Shown: positions 46,600 through 56,262, counted from the stretch's first letter. The stretch is 64,000 bases of DNA from Hypericum androsaemum (GCA_963995505.1 OZ023180.1:11918689-11982688); one strand, 5' to 3'. Translations and numbers: made by a program. The notes: generated by a model from the sequence alone, not told the origin.

Positions 46600-46820
46600 T
46601 GCGATACCCTGTAAATGATATGTATTGTCTGAAATGCCTTAAGTGATTTGATTGGTACTATCCATATCAACAATGTACACCTTCTTTTCTAGCACACATC
46701 TTGAGAGAACTCCAAGGTAAACGTGTTTGGCCAGGAGTAGGATCATGATAGGTGACCTCTTGGGAAGTTTTTGGGATGCGTGCGAGTGAGGATAAAGTAC
46801 GCTGGAAAAGATCTGTGTTG
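46600..46820 (+). repeat. TRIM right LTR, 3'-truncated
   Basis: Aligns with the left LTR for about 220 bp, including the 5S-like part, then the match stops. Confidence 0.78.
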
Positions 46821-47810
46821 ATTACGGCAACCAAGAGAACAAAATACGCAATGAACACAGACAGAAGAGGTTACGGCCTAATGCCTATGTCCACAGAGAG
46901 AAAGGAGAACTTTTATTGATGGATCCGAGTCACAAAGCCATTAAACCCTTGGATAACACGTCTTTATATAATGGTCGAACCCTTGGTGTACAAGAAACCT
47001 ATCTAGGTCGTCCTAAGAGTCCAAAACAAGAGCCTGAGCAAAATAGGAAATGGTTGTCAGCCCCTACCTACCGCTAGGTCCTCAGAAACCAACTTTCTGT
47101 AACACCCCCTAGCGGTCAATGTTTGAAAAATTGCCGTCAGACCAGTCGGACTGCTATCTAAGACCAAATTCGGGTCAATTTTTCCATGAAACACAGAAAG
47201 TGTTTCGACCGGCCAAAATTTGGTCGGACTACCTGGTTCGGTACTTCCGGTTGATTAGTTTGCCCAGATCAGAAAAATTAGTATTTATTTTTCCATTTTA
47301 TTAGATTTAATTTAGAAACAAAACCTCCATTTCCACGCTTGGAACGTGTACGTCACTTTTGGATCATAACAAACTTATATTTTTAATAATTCTCGATAAT
47401 ATGTTAACTAAGTTAAATGAATTGGACTAATATATAAAAAAAGAAAACTTGTATAATTATCTTTTTGTACTTCTAGACTTGTTAAATTGATTTTTGAAGA
47501 CTTTGTTTGGATAAATTGCGTAAAAAGTTGGTAAATATTTGAACTTATTTGATATTTTATCATTTTTATGTTAAATTAAATTTATTAAACCTTATTTAGT
47601 AATATTAATATAAAATAGAAGTCTCGGTCAAAACGATAGTCCAAATGGTTAGAACGGGTGAACCAAAAATTTTAAGAATTTCAGATCATCTTCTGGATCG
47701 ATTTTAAAAACATTGCTAACGGTCACTGGCTCTGCTCGACTTTTTTACTATTGCTTTTTCTCGACACTTTCCAACAGCAGGGGAAGCCATACTAGCCGGG
47801 AGGAGTAACC
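46821..47810. other. Unassigned; possible LTR fragment
   Basis: 46821-47110 includes a TATA-like TTTATATAATGG (near 46970) and TGTAACACCCCCT (47098), which might be part of an LTR, but no partner repeat is present. 47280-47800 is AT-rich with nothing recognisable. Confidence 0.3.
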
Positions 47811-47819
47811 GGAGAAAGC
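47811..47819. repeat. 9-bp target duplication GGAGAAAGC (left)
   Basis: Identical 9-mer at 50251-50259. Confidence 0.88.
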
Positions 47820-48601
47820 GGGTTTTTGCCCAATATGGTGTTACTGTACAAATTTATTTACCAATATGGTGTTACTATTTAAAAATTTTCCAAAATGGTG
47901 TTCCTTTTCCAGGTCGAAATTTTTTTTTGACTTGGGGTGTTCAAATCGAAAAAAGTTTTCGACATGGGGCTGGAATCGAAATAAATTTTCGACTTTCATT
48001 GTCGAAGAAATCTTTTCAACCTTCTTCTAGGTCGAAATTTTTTTTTGGTTTGCAAAGAAAAAAGGCTCAGGTCAAAAAAAACTTTCGACCTGAGGAAAGA
48101 GAAAGCTACGGAGGAGAGAGAAATCAAAAATGGGTCTCTGTGTATTTGGTTTTAATTTTTCTAGTTGTGTCATATTTTGTATGTCAGATATATAGATTTC
48201 TCTTTCCTCTGTGCCACAAATAGAAAGAAGTGACACACAAGTCCACGAAAAGTACAGATATATAGATTCACAAAAAAAAGTACAGATATATATAATGATT
48301 CAAGTGAGTGACAAACAATTTTTAGTTAATGATATTCTGGCGAAGTTGTATTATAAGAGTTTCTTTACATTTTTAAGAACTTTTATAAGATTTGAGATAT
48401 TTCGTGAGGGTTCTACCAACAAAAAATATATTTCGTGAGGGCATCAATCACATAAACATATTTTTGATAACTTGGGTTATAAGAGTTTGGATAATTACGT
48501 CAAAAATAATCACGAAAGGAGATAATAACTAGAATACAATTGTTTTCTTTTGTGATAATTAGAATTCAATTGTGGAAAACCGAGAATGTAACAAGTGTAA
48601 A

Positions 48602-48610
48602 AAATTTGGG
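48602..48610. repeat. 9-bp target duplication AAATTTGGG (left)
   Basis: Repeated exactly at 49858-49866. Confidence 0.88.
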
Positions 48611-48909
48611 GGAAAAGTCCACTTAAGTACCCTGTGGTATTACCGATTATCACTTGAGTACCCTGTGGTTTAAAATCGATAGAACCGGTCCGACTTTTTC
48701 CAATTTTTATCACTTAGGTCCACTCAAGTCCGGTTCGGGATTTTTTTGCAAAACGCGTCGTTTTGACGCTTATGTGGACTGCCACGTCGTAGCGACCCGG
48801 ATTAGTCATTGCTGACATGGCGATGGATAAATTATCAAATTAGTACCAAATTAATTTATTATTTTTCAAAAAAATCCTTATCCTCCCATCTCTCTTTCAA
48901 AAAAATCCG

Positions 48910-49298
48910 GGTGCTGCTAACCCTGGCTTCCGCTTCGATTACGTCCCCAACGATAAGATCCTCCTCAACTGCGGTGCCGCCTCCGACGCCACCGACAGCG
49001 ACGGCCTCCGGTGGACCTCCGACGTCGGCTCCAAGTTCCTCTCCGCGTCCGCCAGCTCCGGCACCGACCAGGCCTCCTCCCAGGACCCCTCCGTCTCCCA
49101 GGTTCCCTACATGAGCGCCCGCTTCTTCAAGTCCAACTTCACCTACACCTTCCCGGTGTCCCCCGGCCGGAAGTTCCTATGCCTCTACTTCTACCCGGCG
49201 GCGTACCCGGCCCTCTTCTCGGTCTCTGCTGGGGGATTCTCGCTCCTTCGCAACTTCAGCGTCTCCCAGACTGCGCAGGCCCTCAACTACGCCTTCTC
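48910..49298 (+). pseudogene. Captured FERONIA-type (CrRLK1L) malectin-domain fragment
   Basis: One open frame of about 129 codons with [60 protein letters not shown] and LYFYPAAY followed by [18 protein letters not shown]. This is the N-terminal malectin-like module of receptor kinases of the FERONIA/CrRLK1L group. A few residues are missing between FYPAAYP and ALFSV. No ATG starts it in frame at the beginning; an in-frame ATG is at 49111. The kinase part is absent. The donor gene is intronless in this region in most plants, which fits capture from genomic DNA. Confidence 0.88.
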
Positions 49299-49448
49299 GG
49301 CAACGTCCTCCCTATCAGATCTATTCCCGAGGGTGCCGTTGTTTGCAATGTCGAGCACCATATCGGGGACCGGGGCGTGTTTACTCGGGCCTCTGAGGAT
49401 TATGCGATTGTTATCTCGCACAATCCCGATAACGACACCTCAAGGTAG
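49299..49448 (+). pseudogene. Captured 60S ribosomal protein L8 (uL2) fragment
   Basis: Directly after the malectin fragment and in a different frame, 49 codons read [36 protein letters not shown] and [13 protein letters not shown], then TAG. These match the middle of plant RPL8/uL2 (VGNVLPLRSIPEG..., [24 protein letters not shown]). The match stops at the R, where a GTAG follows, so the piece may end at an exon-intron boundary (AGGTA). The malectin frame runs on through this part out of phase, to 49515. Confidence 0.88.
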
Positions 49449-50457
49449 CGATCTTGGTTTATATATGCGCCGAACCATACGGAGGGGACGGGTTGGATTC
49501 CAATTTTGTTGTTAGGTTGAAGATGGAAAAAATGGGGAGATTGAAGAACATGAATGGAAGAAGAGAGAGAAAGAGAGATGGGAGGATAAGGATTTTTTTG
49601 AAAAGTAATAAATTAATTTGGTACTAATTTGATAATTTACCCATCGCCATGTCAGCAATGACTAATCTGGGTCGCTACGACGTGGCAGTCCACATAAGTG
49701 TCAAAAAGACGCGTTTTGCAAAAAAATTTCGAACCGGACTTGAGTGGACCTAAGTGATAAAAACTGGAAAAAGTCAGACCGGTTCTATCGATTTTAAATC
49801 ACAGGGTACTCAAGTGATAATCGGTGATACTACAGGATACTTAAGTGAACTTTTCTCAAATTTGGGTGAGAAAGTAAGTGTGTGACACTTTTTCTTAAGA
49901 AAAAGTAAAATCTGACACAACCTGAGAAATTAAAACCAAATACACGGTATCCCATTTTCGATTTCTCTCTCCTCTGTGGCTTTCCTTTTTCTCAGGTCAA
50001 AATTTTTTTCGACCTGAGTCTTTTCTCTCCTGTAGGTCGAAAAAATTTTTCGACCTGGGACTAAAATTGAAAAGATTTGTTTCGACTATGGAAGTCAAAA
50101 AATTTTTCGATTTGGTCCCAGGACAAAAATATTTTTCGATCTGAGCTCTTCAAGTCGAAAAAAAATTTTGACCTAAAAAAAGAACACCATTTTGTGAAAT
50201 TTTTAAACAGTAAGACCTAATTGGTAAACAGTAACACTGTGAAAAACCCCGGAGAAAGCAGGATTCTAGGAGTCTTGGTACGTTTCCCCAAATCAGAGAG
50301 AGAAGTCAAAGTTGCTCTTACAGCTTACTAGTCATATATCACTTGTAAGTTCTAACTCTTTTCAACCCTCTTTCTCGACATTGTCTCCGTCTTCCAAGTT
50401 TTGCCTTTTCTGCTACAGGGCGAAGAAGACCAGCCCAATCGTCGGCGGCTCTCACTG

Positions 50458-50665
50458 ATGATACGACGACCGACTCCACCTTCGGCGACTCTGGTGAGTA
50501 CGGAACTTCCCTTCTGCTCTTTTTAAACGCTAAAATGGCAGAAAGTTATGTTTTAATTGTGTGGCTAATTGTTGTAGACGGTACCGGTGAACCCTGAACC
50601 CTTCCTGGATAATTTGACCGGGAAGAAAGTCACTGTGAAGCTCAAGTGGGGTATGGAGTACAAAG
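50458..50665 (+). pseudogene. Small nuclear ribonucleoprotein SmF, 5' exons only
   Basis: Exon 50458-50493 (ATG, then IRRPTPPSATL) joins via a GTGAGT donor and a TTGTTGTAG acceptor to 50578-50665, which reads [17 protein letters not shown] and [12 protein letters not shown], then a GTTCG donor. This is the Sm1 half of SmF, a core protein of spliceosomal U snRNPs. The usual N-terminus is MATVPVNP; here a longer start replaces it in frame. The remaining exons (with MNLQLANTEEY) are not found in the next kilobase. It is a fragment or a gene cut off by rearrangement. Confidence 0.8.
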
Positions 50666-51640
50666 GTTCGTTCCGGGTTGTTCCCTTTTACTTTTAGCTC
50701 TCTCTCTAAGCCAGCTTCATTTTGTTTCGCGTTCGTGCCATTACAGTTGCCGCTGTTGTTGGGTACTTCTCCCATCTTTAGTGTCTTTTCATCTTTTGAG
50801 TTGCAATGAACGTTTCTAAGCAACGATTTTGTTTTCTCTCGGTCCGGTAGGATTGCCAGCCAAGTTTGTTCATATCTTGGTTTACTGGTCTCCTTATGAT
50901 TATTTGCTTCTTGCTGGCCGGAATGTAGATATAGTATTTCTCTAATGGGTGTTCGAGCTTTGAGCCAGATGTTGCATTCACTATATCCAATCCTTGTTTT
51001 TTGAAGGATTACATTGATTCAAAGAATTGGTTTTGTGAGATTTTCGTTATCACTTGGATGTTATAATGTTTATAGCTTTGTTAGCATATGGATGCCTTGG
51101 TTCCATATGATGATTTGGGCAATTATTGTGCTGGCTATGGCTGTCTTTGTTTTCCCCATCTTTTTAGTTTGCTCCGCTACTTTTGTGTTGCAATGTTTGA
51201 GAACTTGATGAGAAATAATTGTTGCCCCGCTTCTGTTTGTTCATCTTAGATGTACTGGGTGGATAGGTAATGGACGTATGTTGTGGTGCTCATTATCGTA
51301 CAAGCTTTATTAGCTAGTCATGTAATTTTGGGACGGTTCAAGCATGCGAGTGACCAGGTTCCCCTGATTCTCTTGGTTTCATGTACTTGTTGCAGAGTGG
51401 TCGGTCAACTTCATGTCATGGAAGAAGAAGAAGCATGCTTTTTGAGTGGATAGGTCGTCTCTAATTCAACTTTTATGCTCTGTCATTCATATCACTTGGC
51501 TTTTGAGTCCATGGTTGATTGATCTTGCTCCTACATGATACTTGTCTTCCATATCAATTTGTAGGAGCAAGTCATGTTGTTTTATGCTCTGTCATTCATA
51601 TTAATTTGTAATCTAAAATTTATTTCCATGGATTTATTTG
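50666..51640 (+). other. Intron-like sequence after SmF exon 2
   Basis: T-rich sequence like a plant intron (with repeated CATTCATAT/TGTAGGAGCAAGTCATG phrases near 51480-51605). No coding exon visible. Confidence 0.4.
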
Positions 51641-51653
51641 GTTAAAGAGAGAT

Positions 51654-51929
51654 GCGATCACCGTGGACAGTCTGAGAAGGAACGCCACCGTGTTTGGGCT
51701 GCAGGACTTGGAGGACGAAGAGCTTGCGAGTATGGTCAGGGAAAGGGACTCGAACGGGGACGGCGCGTTGAACCAGATGGAGTTCTGCGTTTTAATGTTC
51801 AGTTTGAGCCTCGAGTTGATGAGGGAGTCCAGATCCTGGCTTCATCAGGAGGAGGTCATGGACGAGGAGCTATATATTGTAATTCTTTTGGTGGTGATCT
51901 GCCTTTTTCTTAATTTTGTAGATAGTTAA
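51654..51929 (+). pseudogene. EF-hand calcium-binding protein fragment (KIC/PBP1-like)
   Basis: The frame reads TVDSLRRNATVFGLQDLEDEELASM, then an EF-hand loop (RDSNGDGALNQMEF) and CVLMFSLSLELM, to a TAG at 51927-51929. This matches plant one-EF-hand proteins KIC and PINOID-binding protein 1 (SLKRNA..LGLQ.L, DGDGAL.QMEFCVLMFRLSPELM), which bind Ca2+ and regulate kinesin-like KCBP or PINOID kinase. The first third of the protein is missing and the preceding sequence is not coding, so this is a 5'-truncated copy. The loop keeps D-x-N-x-D spacing. Confidence 0.8.
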
Positions 51930-52138
51930 CAGTGACTCGTAATTTGTTCTTGGGCTGGTTGCCTGTTGATGATTCGTAGTGGTCCTTCAATTCTGTGGTT
52001 TGTTTTGTTTGAACTTAAATTTGCTTCATTCACAAGAAGATGTGTGCATTGAAGTTTTTGTTGCCATTGTGCTGAACATCTTCATAGTCATCGTAGATGT
52101 AAAATATGTTTAGCCAAAAATTCAAAAAAAACCCGTAT

Positions 52139-52514
52139 TTAAAAATAGGGATAATTGTCCTCAGGTCTTTGGCATATGTCGTAATTAAGACTAGGATCTC
52201 TGTTATTCGAAATATTATTTTGTCGTCCCTATTTTTTGTAAAAATATTGATCTTGAGTCCCTGATGCCGGTATCAGAGATTTTCTCTGGCGAAGGGCGAC
52301 CTCAAAAGACTAAAATAAAAATACCCTTCAGTCAAAAAATAAGTAACCCGACCCTCCCCCTCGGTATCAGGGGCCCTCTGATACCGGCATCAGGGATTGA
52401 GACCAATATTTTTACAAAAAATAGAGACGGTAAAATAATATTTTGAATAACAGGGATCCTAGCATTAATTACGACACAAGCCAGGGACCTGAGGGTAATT
52501 TTCTCTTAAAAATA
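52139..52514. mobile_element. Mutator-type MITE with 9-bp target duplication
   Basis: Element 52148-52505 (358 bp) with arms of about 130 bases: GGGATAATTGTCCTCAGGTC on the left and, reversed, GAGAAAATTACCCTCAGGTC on the right, both ending in CTGATGCCGGTATCAGAG at the inner side. TTAAAAATA flanks it on each side (52139-52147 and 52506-52514). The centre of about 90 bases does not code. Confidence 0.82.
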
Positions 52515-52856
52515 AGTTTAGTTTTAAATTTGAAAGAGAGTTTATTTCTTTTAACAGTAACACGTCCACTATTATTTGGCGTAAGAAGAACAAGGTCGAG
52601 AAGCTAAAAGACGTTAATGGAAGCTGGGTTTCGGAAAAGCAGGAACTTGAAGGGCTGGCAGTGGACAATTTATTAGTCTCCTACGGAAAAAGTTTTCAGG
52701 TATTCCATATATATGGGAAATCTTCTCACCCATTCCTCTATCTTATTACAAACAAATAGGAAGCCCTAAACTTCTCTCTATATAAGGACCTGAAACCAAC
52801 AATATTAAGCTTATCCTAAATTGCTCTTCATCAAGAAGATAGCGTAGCAGCCAAGG

Positions 52857-53410
52857 ATGGAGAATTTTCTTGGAGTTCGCTTCGTGTTTCGCCCGACGGA
52901 CAACGAACTGGTTCGATCATATCTCCTCAACAAGTTACTGGAAAACCTCTACCTTGCGACACCGCGGTTCGTATATGCGACCTTTACGGGAACATGGAGC
53001 CGTGGGAGATATGGGAAAGAAATGAACGACCAGGCATGGACTCGGACGAGGAGTATTTGTACTTCTTCACCAAACTCAAGAAGCTCAAGAAAGGAGGTGA
53101 AGGTCCAAGAATCTACCGCAAGATCGGTCCGAGTGGCAGTACTTGGCACGAGGAGACCGTGGAGAAGGTGCTCCTCGTAGAAGGGGTGCATTGCGGTATT
53201 AGGAGCTTCCGATACGAGAACAAGAAAGTCCAGGCGCAACATGGTCGCTGGTTGATGAAGGAGTACTGCCTTTGTGACTTCAAGGACAATTACGTGCTCT
53301 GTCGGTTGAAGAAAAACACAAAGGGAATCAAGACAGAAGGAAACACAGTACAACACTCATCCTATCATATCGTGCCGGACAATCAGATGGTAATACTAAC
53401 TATTTTTTAA
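52857..53410 (+). pseudogene. NAC-domain transcription factor with a frameshift
   Basis: The ATG at 52857 starts NFLGVRFVFRPTDNELVRSYL (NAC subdomain A). Near 52948 the frame changes: the following frame reads LPCDTAVRICDLYGNMEPWEIW (subdomain B), then DEEYLYFFTKLKKLKKGGE, SGSTWHEE, and RWLMKEYCLCDFKDNYVLCRLKKNTKG (subdomain E), with a stop at 53408. NAC proteins bind DNA and regulate development and stress genes. The CDLYG..EPWEIW version is typical of expanded dicot NAC families. One indel is the only lesion in this exon, and a GTAATA donor after CAGATG suggests that an intron follows. Possible second-exon start: ATTGGAACTGG at 53708. A sequencing error must be considered. Confidence 0.8.
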
Positions 53411-53675
53411 AGCGGTATATATATTTTATTGTGTAGGCAAAAGAGTACATACAAGTGTTCAATTCGAATTCTCTCTAACGAGATTGCAATCGCATGCCTC
53501 GTTAAAACTCTAGCGTGTTAAATTAGTTAGAATAACAATAATAGGAAAAGAGTGCCCGAGTTAGCTACTAAAGCACCACTCAACACTCCACGTTACACAG
53601 TCTCGCCTCAAGAGTTTACTAACTACTTAAAATTTAGATTTTCATGAATATAAATAAGTGTTTCTCCCCTCGCTG

Positions 53676-53777
53676 ATTCATATTTCTGGTTTCATCCTTG
53701 AATTCAGATTGGAACTGGATCACAAGAACTCCGCCAACACATATCATTCATATTTCTGGTTTCATCCTTGAATTTAG
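53676..53777 (+). repeat. Two copies of a 32-bp repeat at a splice-acceptor-like site
   Basis: ATTCATATTTCTGGTTTCAT plus CCTTGAATTCAG at 53676-53707, and again (CCTTGAATTTAG) at 53746-53777, 70 bases apart with one mismatch. Confidence 0.7.
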
Positions 53778-53810
53778 TTTTGAGAAATATGCCAAAACAC
53801 TCATCTTGTC

Positions 53811-54463
53811 CTAGTGTAATAGGAAAATAGATCGACGTAAATCATACACCCTTCTTGCACTTGTTTTACCGAATCGCTCTTTAAGGTCGATCCAAACTTC
53901 ATGTGCCGACTTTGCATAGCGTACACTGCTCCTAACTTTTTTGTCGATTGCTATGGCTAGCCATCCCTTAACCATTGTATCGCAGCGTAGCCAGCTGTTG
54001 TAATCTTCCGCAGTCGTCTCCGGCTTTGGGATGCTACCATTGACGAACCCGAGTTTGTTCTTGGCCAACAGAAAATCGGTCATCTCTCTAACCCAATCTC
54101 CATAATTTCTCTCATTAAGTAGCTCGCTCATGTTGAGTTACCCTGGGTTATCGGATGGGTGAAGAAAGTATGGTGAGGTCATGTCCGTCGCCGATGAGCT
54201 TTCGTTTTTGGCCATCTTGGTGGGGTTTTGTTTGGGCGGCGGGTGGCTTATTTTTGTGTAGGGTTAATAGCAGAAACATTGATACCATGAAGAAATTGAG
54301 CCACTTGTTTATTTCATTAACAGAGGCGTACATATATAGGCGATAGCCACACATAACTTGCACTACAAGTTAGCTAACGAAGTGCTAGAAAACAGGAAAG
54401 AAGCAAATACAAATAAAGAACAGGAAGATATGTTCCGAAATCAGATTAGGAAGACCCGTAACA
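53811..54463 (-). mobile_element. Truncated copia element: LTR, leader and gag start
   Basis: On minus: LTR 54463-54288 (176 bp; begins TGTTACGGG, ends AATTTCTTCA), then TGGTATCAATG primer-like site (54287 downwards), leader, and gag. The gag ATG near 54214 reads NESSSATDMTSPYFLHPSD, then a TAA where relatives continue, and from 54131 SELLNERNYGDWVREMTDFL, NKLGFVNGSI, VRYAKSAHEVWIDLKERFG to about 53811. The rest of pol and the other LTR are missing, so it was cut off near 53.8 kb. Confidence 0.78.
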
Positions 54464-55990
54464 ATCTTGATCTCCTACATCTAGCAACAAATCCAGCAAA
54501 CCCGGTGACCCAGCGACAAAGCAACATACCCACCTAGAGATGAACTACCGACAACCCTCATACAATAGTAAGTTGGGGCCTTGGGCTTCAGTAAAAAACT
54601 CAGTCATTGAAGAAAAAATGAATGACAGAAAAACAAACAACTCTCATAATAACGCTTTCTCAACTCAAAATAAAACAGAAAAAGACACTACCCAAAAACC
54701 CCTACACACTTGAACGCAGCGATTCGATATAGAAAAACAGATCCTGAAATCGATAAGAGTTAATGTGAAAGTTAAAAATCATTGTATCATTTTCCTATAA
54801 ATAGCAAGCTTCTTGAAGATGTAAGGCAGGTGATTTAGAAGAAATAAAGTTATATTTTAGAGTAACTCATCATTTGAGTTGTTCTTCATTAGATTTGAAT
54901 AACTTAGGTTGATGCCTAAGGTTGTTCGGCTCGTATGTTTGTTGTTCCTAGGGGATTGATCCTTTCTACCCTACTTTCTGCCATCACGATAGTTTTGTAT
55001 TTTTACTTAATTTGGCTCTCGTTATGAAAATAAAACCACCAGTAATTGACATTTAGACTATGCTTGAAACTAAACAAATTGCAACTCCGTACAATTTGCA
55101 TGGGGTTAACTTGCAGTGATCAGGTTACGACTCATGTAACCGGCCACCTCCAATGGAGAGCATATGTATCCCTAAGGGTCAAGTAATAAAATTTCTACCG
55201 ACTAAAAAAAAATGCACAATACAAACCCTCCCCTATGTACAATCTTCAACCTCCGCCAGGCAAACTATCATAAAACGTGAGAACTTGCAGAATGTCCATG
55301 ATTTAATCTTTTTGATGTAAAAGTTTTGCTTATAAAACAAACCCGGGGCCAGAGTATACTTGCAATTTGCTAGTCGCTGCCATTCAACCTGATCTCCTCG
55401 CTGCTGTTTGGATGGAAGCAATGGTATCCGACTCGATTCTCAACATAGGCGAGTGATTCATGTCAATATGGCATATAATTCTTTCATTTAAATAGAAGAT
55501 TATTGGACAAAAAGACAGAACACAGATAAAATAGCTAGCAGACACGAGCTGAAGCTAGTACTTCCTTGGGTACATCCGACACAACACATAACTGTCTCTA
55601 AAGTCACTGAGGCACTACTCTTTCAACCACCAGCTACTCCGGAACGTTCTTATTCTTGTATCGCAAGCACTTAATACAGCAAGTCACCCATCAACGACGA
55701 TTACCCTCGACGCGCCCTTTTCGATGAGAAGCGCTTATCTCTTCCTGCAACCTTTTCGATGAGATAAGCGCTAACCAGTTGGTGATCTTCCATGTTTGGC
55801 TTCTCCGCTATCTTTTTTATGAAACGCAAGTTTTCTTTTGAAGGAAAGCAATTTACGGTTTGTTGTATGGGTTTAATTATAGGTGAAAGCCATTTTAGTA
55901 TGATATAGCTTGATACAAAATATATTGTAGTTATAAATAATTGAATCAGAAACATAAGTTTTTTTAATTTACACTCAAATATTTGACATT
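54464..55990. other. No gene identified
   Basis: AT-rich with several short ORFs (minus 55233-55421, 55701-56096) that I do not recognise. No LTR pair or inverted repeat spotted. Confidence 0.4.
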
Positions 55991-56039
55991 TTTTATTGAT
56001 AAATATACTTCCTAAATTATAAAACAAAAACAAAATTTT

Positions 56040-56262
56040 AAAAATAAATATTTTTTTAATTCGTCGATAATTCAATTTGAATTCGAATCGGCTCACACAA
56101 ATAATAATTCGTCTTCAAATTTTTCCTTGGACGAATCGAATGCGAATTCAGATATCCCGAATTCGTCAAATAAACTGGCGAACTAAATCTGTGACCCAAA
56201 TTCGTTGAATACAAATTATATTTTTGATAATTTAAATTCGTTCGAATTTGGTCACCCTACCA
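56040..56262. repeat. AATTCG-rich low-complexity block
   Basis: AATTCG, ATTCGA, GAATTCG and their complements recur more than ten times. The right end reads TTCGAATTTGGTCACCCTA. This may be part of an unnamed non-autonomous transposon. Confidence 0.45.

Larger units (their letters stand above)
46254..46820 (+). mobile_element. Cassandra-like TRIM with 5S-rRNA-derived LTRs
   Basis: Two direct repeats start TGTGATACCCTGTAAATGATATG (46254) and TGCGATACCCTG (46600). The first ends near 46513, three bases before TGGTGTCAGAGC, a one-base variant of the iMet primer site. The interior is only about 86 bp and ends AATGAGGGGTGAA. Each LTR contains a 5S rRNA-like segment: GAGAACTCCAAGGTTAA and AGGATGGGTGACCTTCTG correspond to the A-box and C-box of the 5S internal promoter. 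Cassandra TRIMs are the known plant elements with 5S-like LTRs. The second LTR is cut after CTGTGTTG near 46820. Cassandra elements are transcribed by RNA polymerase III (family knowledge); here the boxes are diverged. Confidence 0.82.
48611..49857 (+). mobile_element. Pack-MULE carrying fragments of two host genes
   Basis: Inverted arms of about 295 bp (48611-48905 and 49560-49857; ends GGAAAAGTCCACTTAAGTA and GAGAAAAGTTCACTTAAGTA) with an exact 9-bp target duplication. The interior (48910-49550) is distinctly GC-rich compared with the arms and neighbours and codes for a malectin-like fragment, then an RPL8 fragment. No transposase. Pack-MULEs are non-autonomous Mutator-like elements that capture host gene pieces. 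Confidence 0.88.
47820..50250. mobile_element. Mutator-type foldback element (outer host of the Pack-MULE)
   Basis: Left end GGGTTTTTGCCCAATATGGTGTTACTG; reverse complement of the right end GGGGTTTTTCACAGTGTTACTG. The long arms (about 47820-48220 and 49890-50250) contain repeated AGGTCGAAA...TTTCGACCT palindromes and a pairing stretch such as GAAATTAAAACCAAATACAC. Target duplication is a perfect 9-mer, as for MULEs. No transposase. It is split by the 1247-bp Pack-MULE at 48611-49857; without that insert it would be about 1.18 kb. Confidence 0.8.

Noticed and set aside
49011..49298. The Arg/Pro/Leu-rich first part of the ORF that starts at 49011
   Set aside because: This is the malectin fragment read in the wrong frame. 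Only its end (from 49299) is meaningful, as RPL8.
53408..53675. Second NAC exon immediately after the stop
   Set aside because: No NAC-like sequence was seen in this stretch. The only candidate acceptor is near 53707, and it is not supported by homology.
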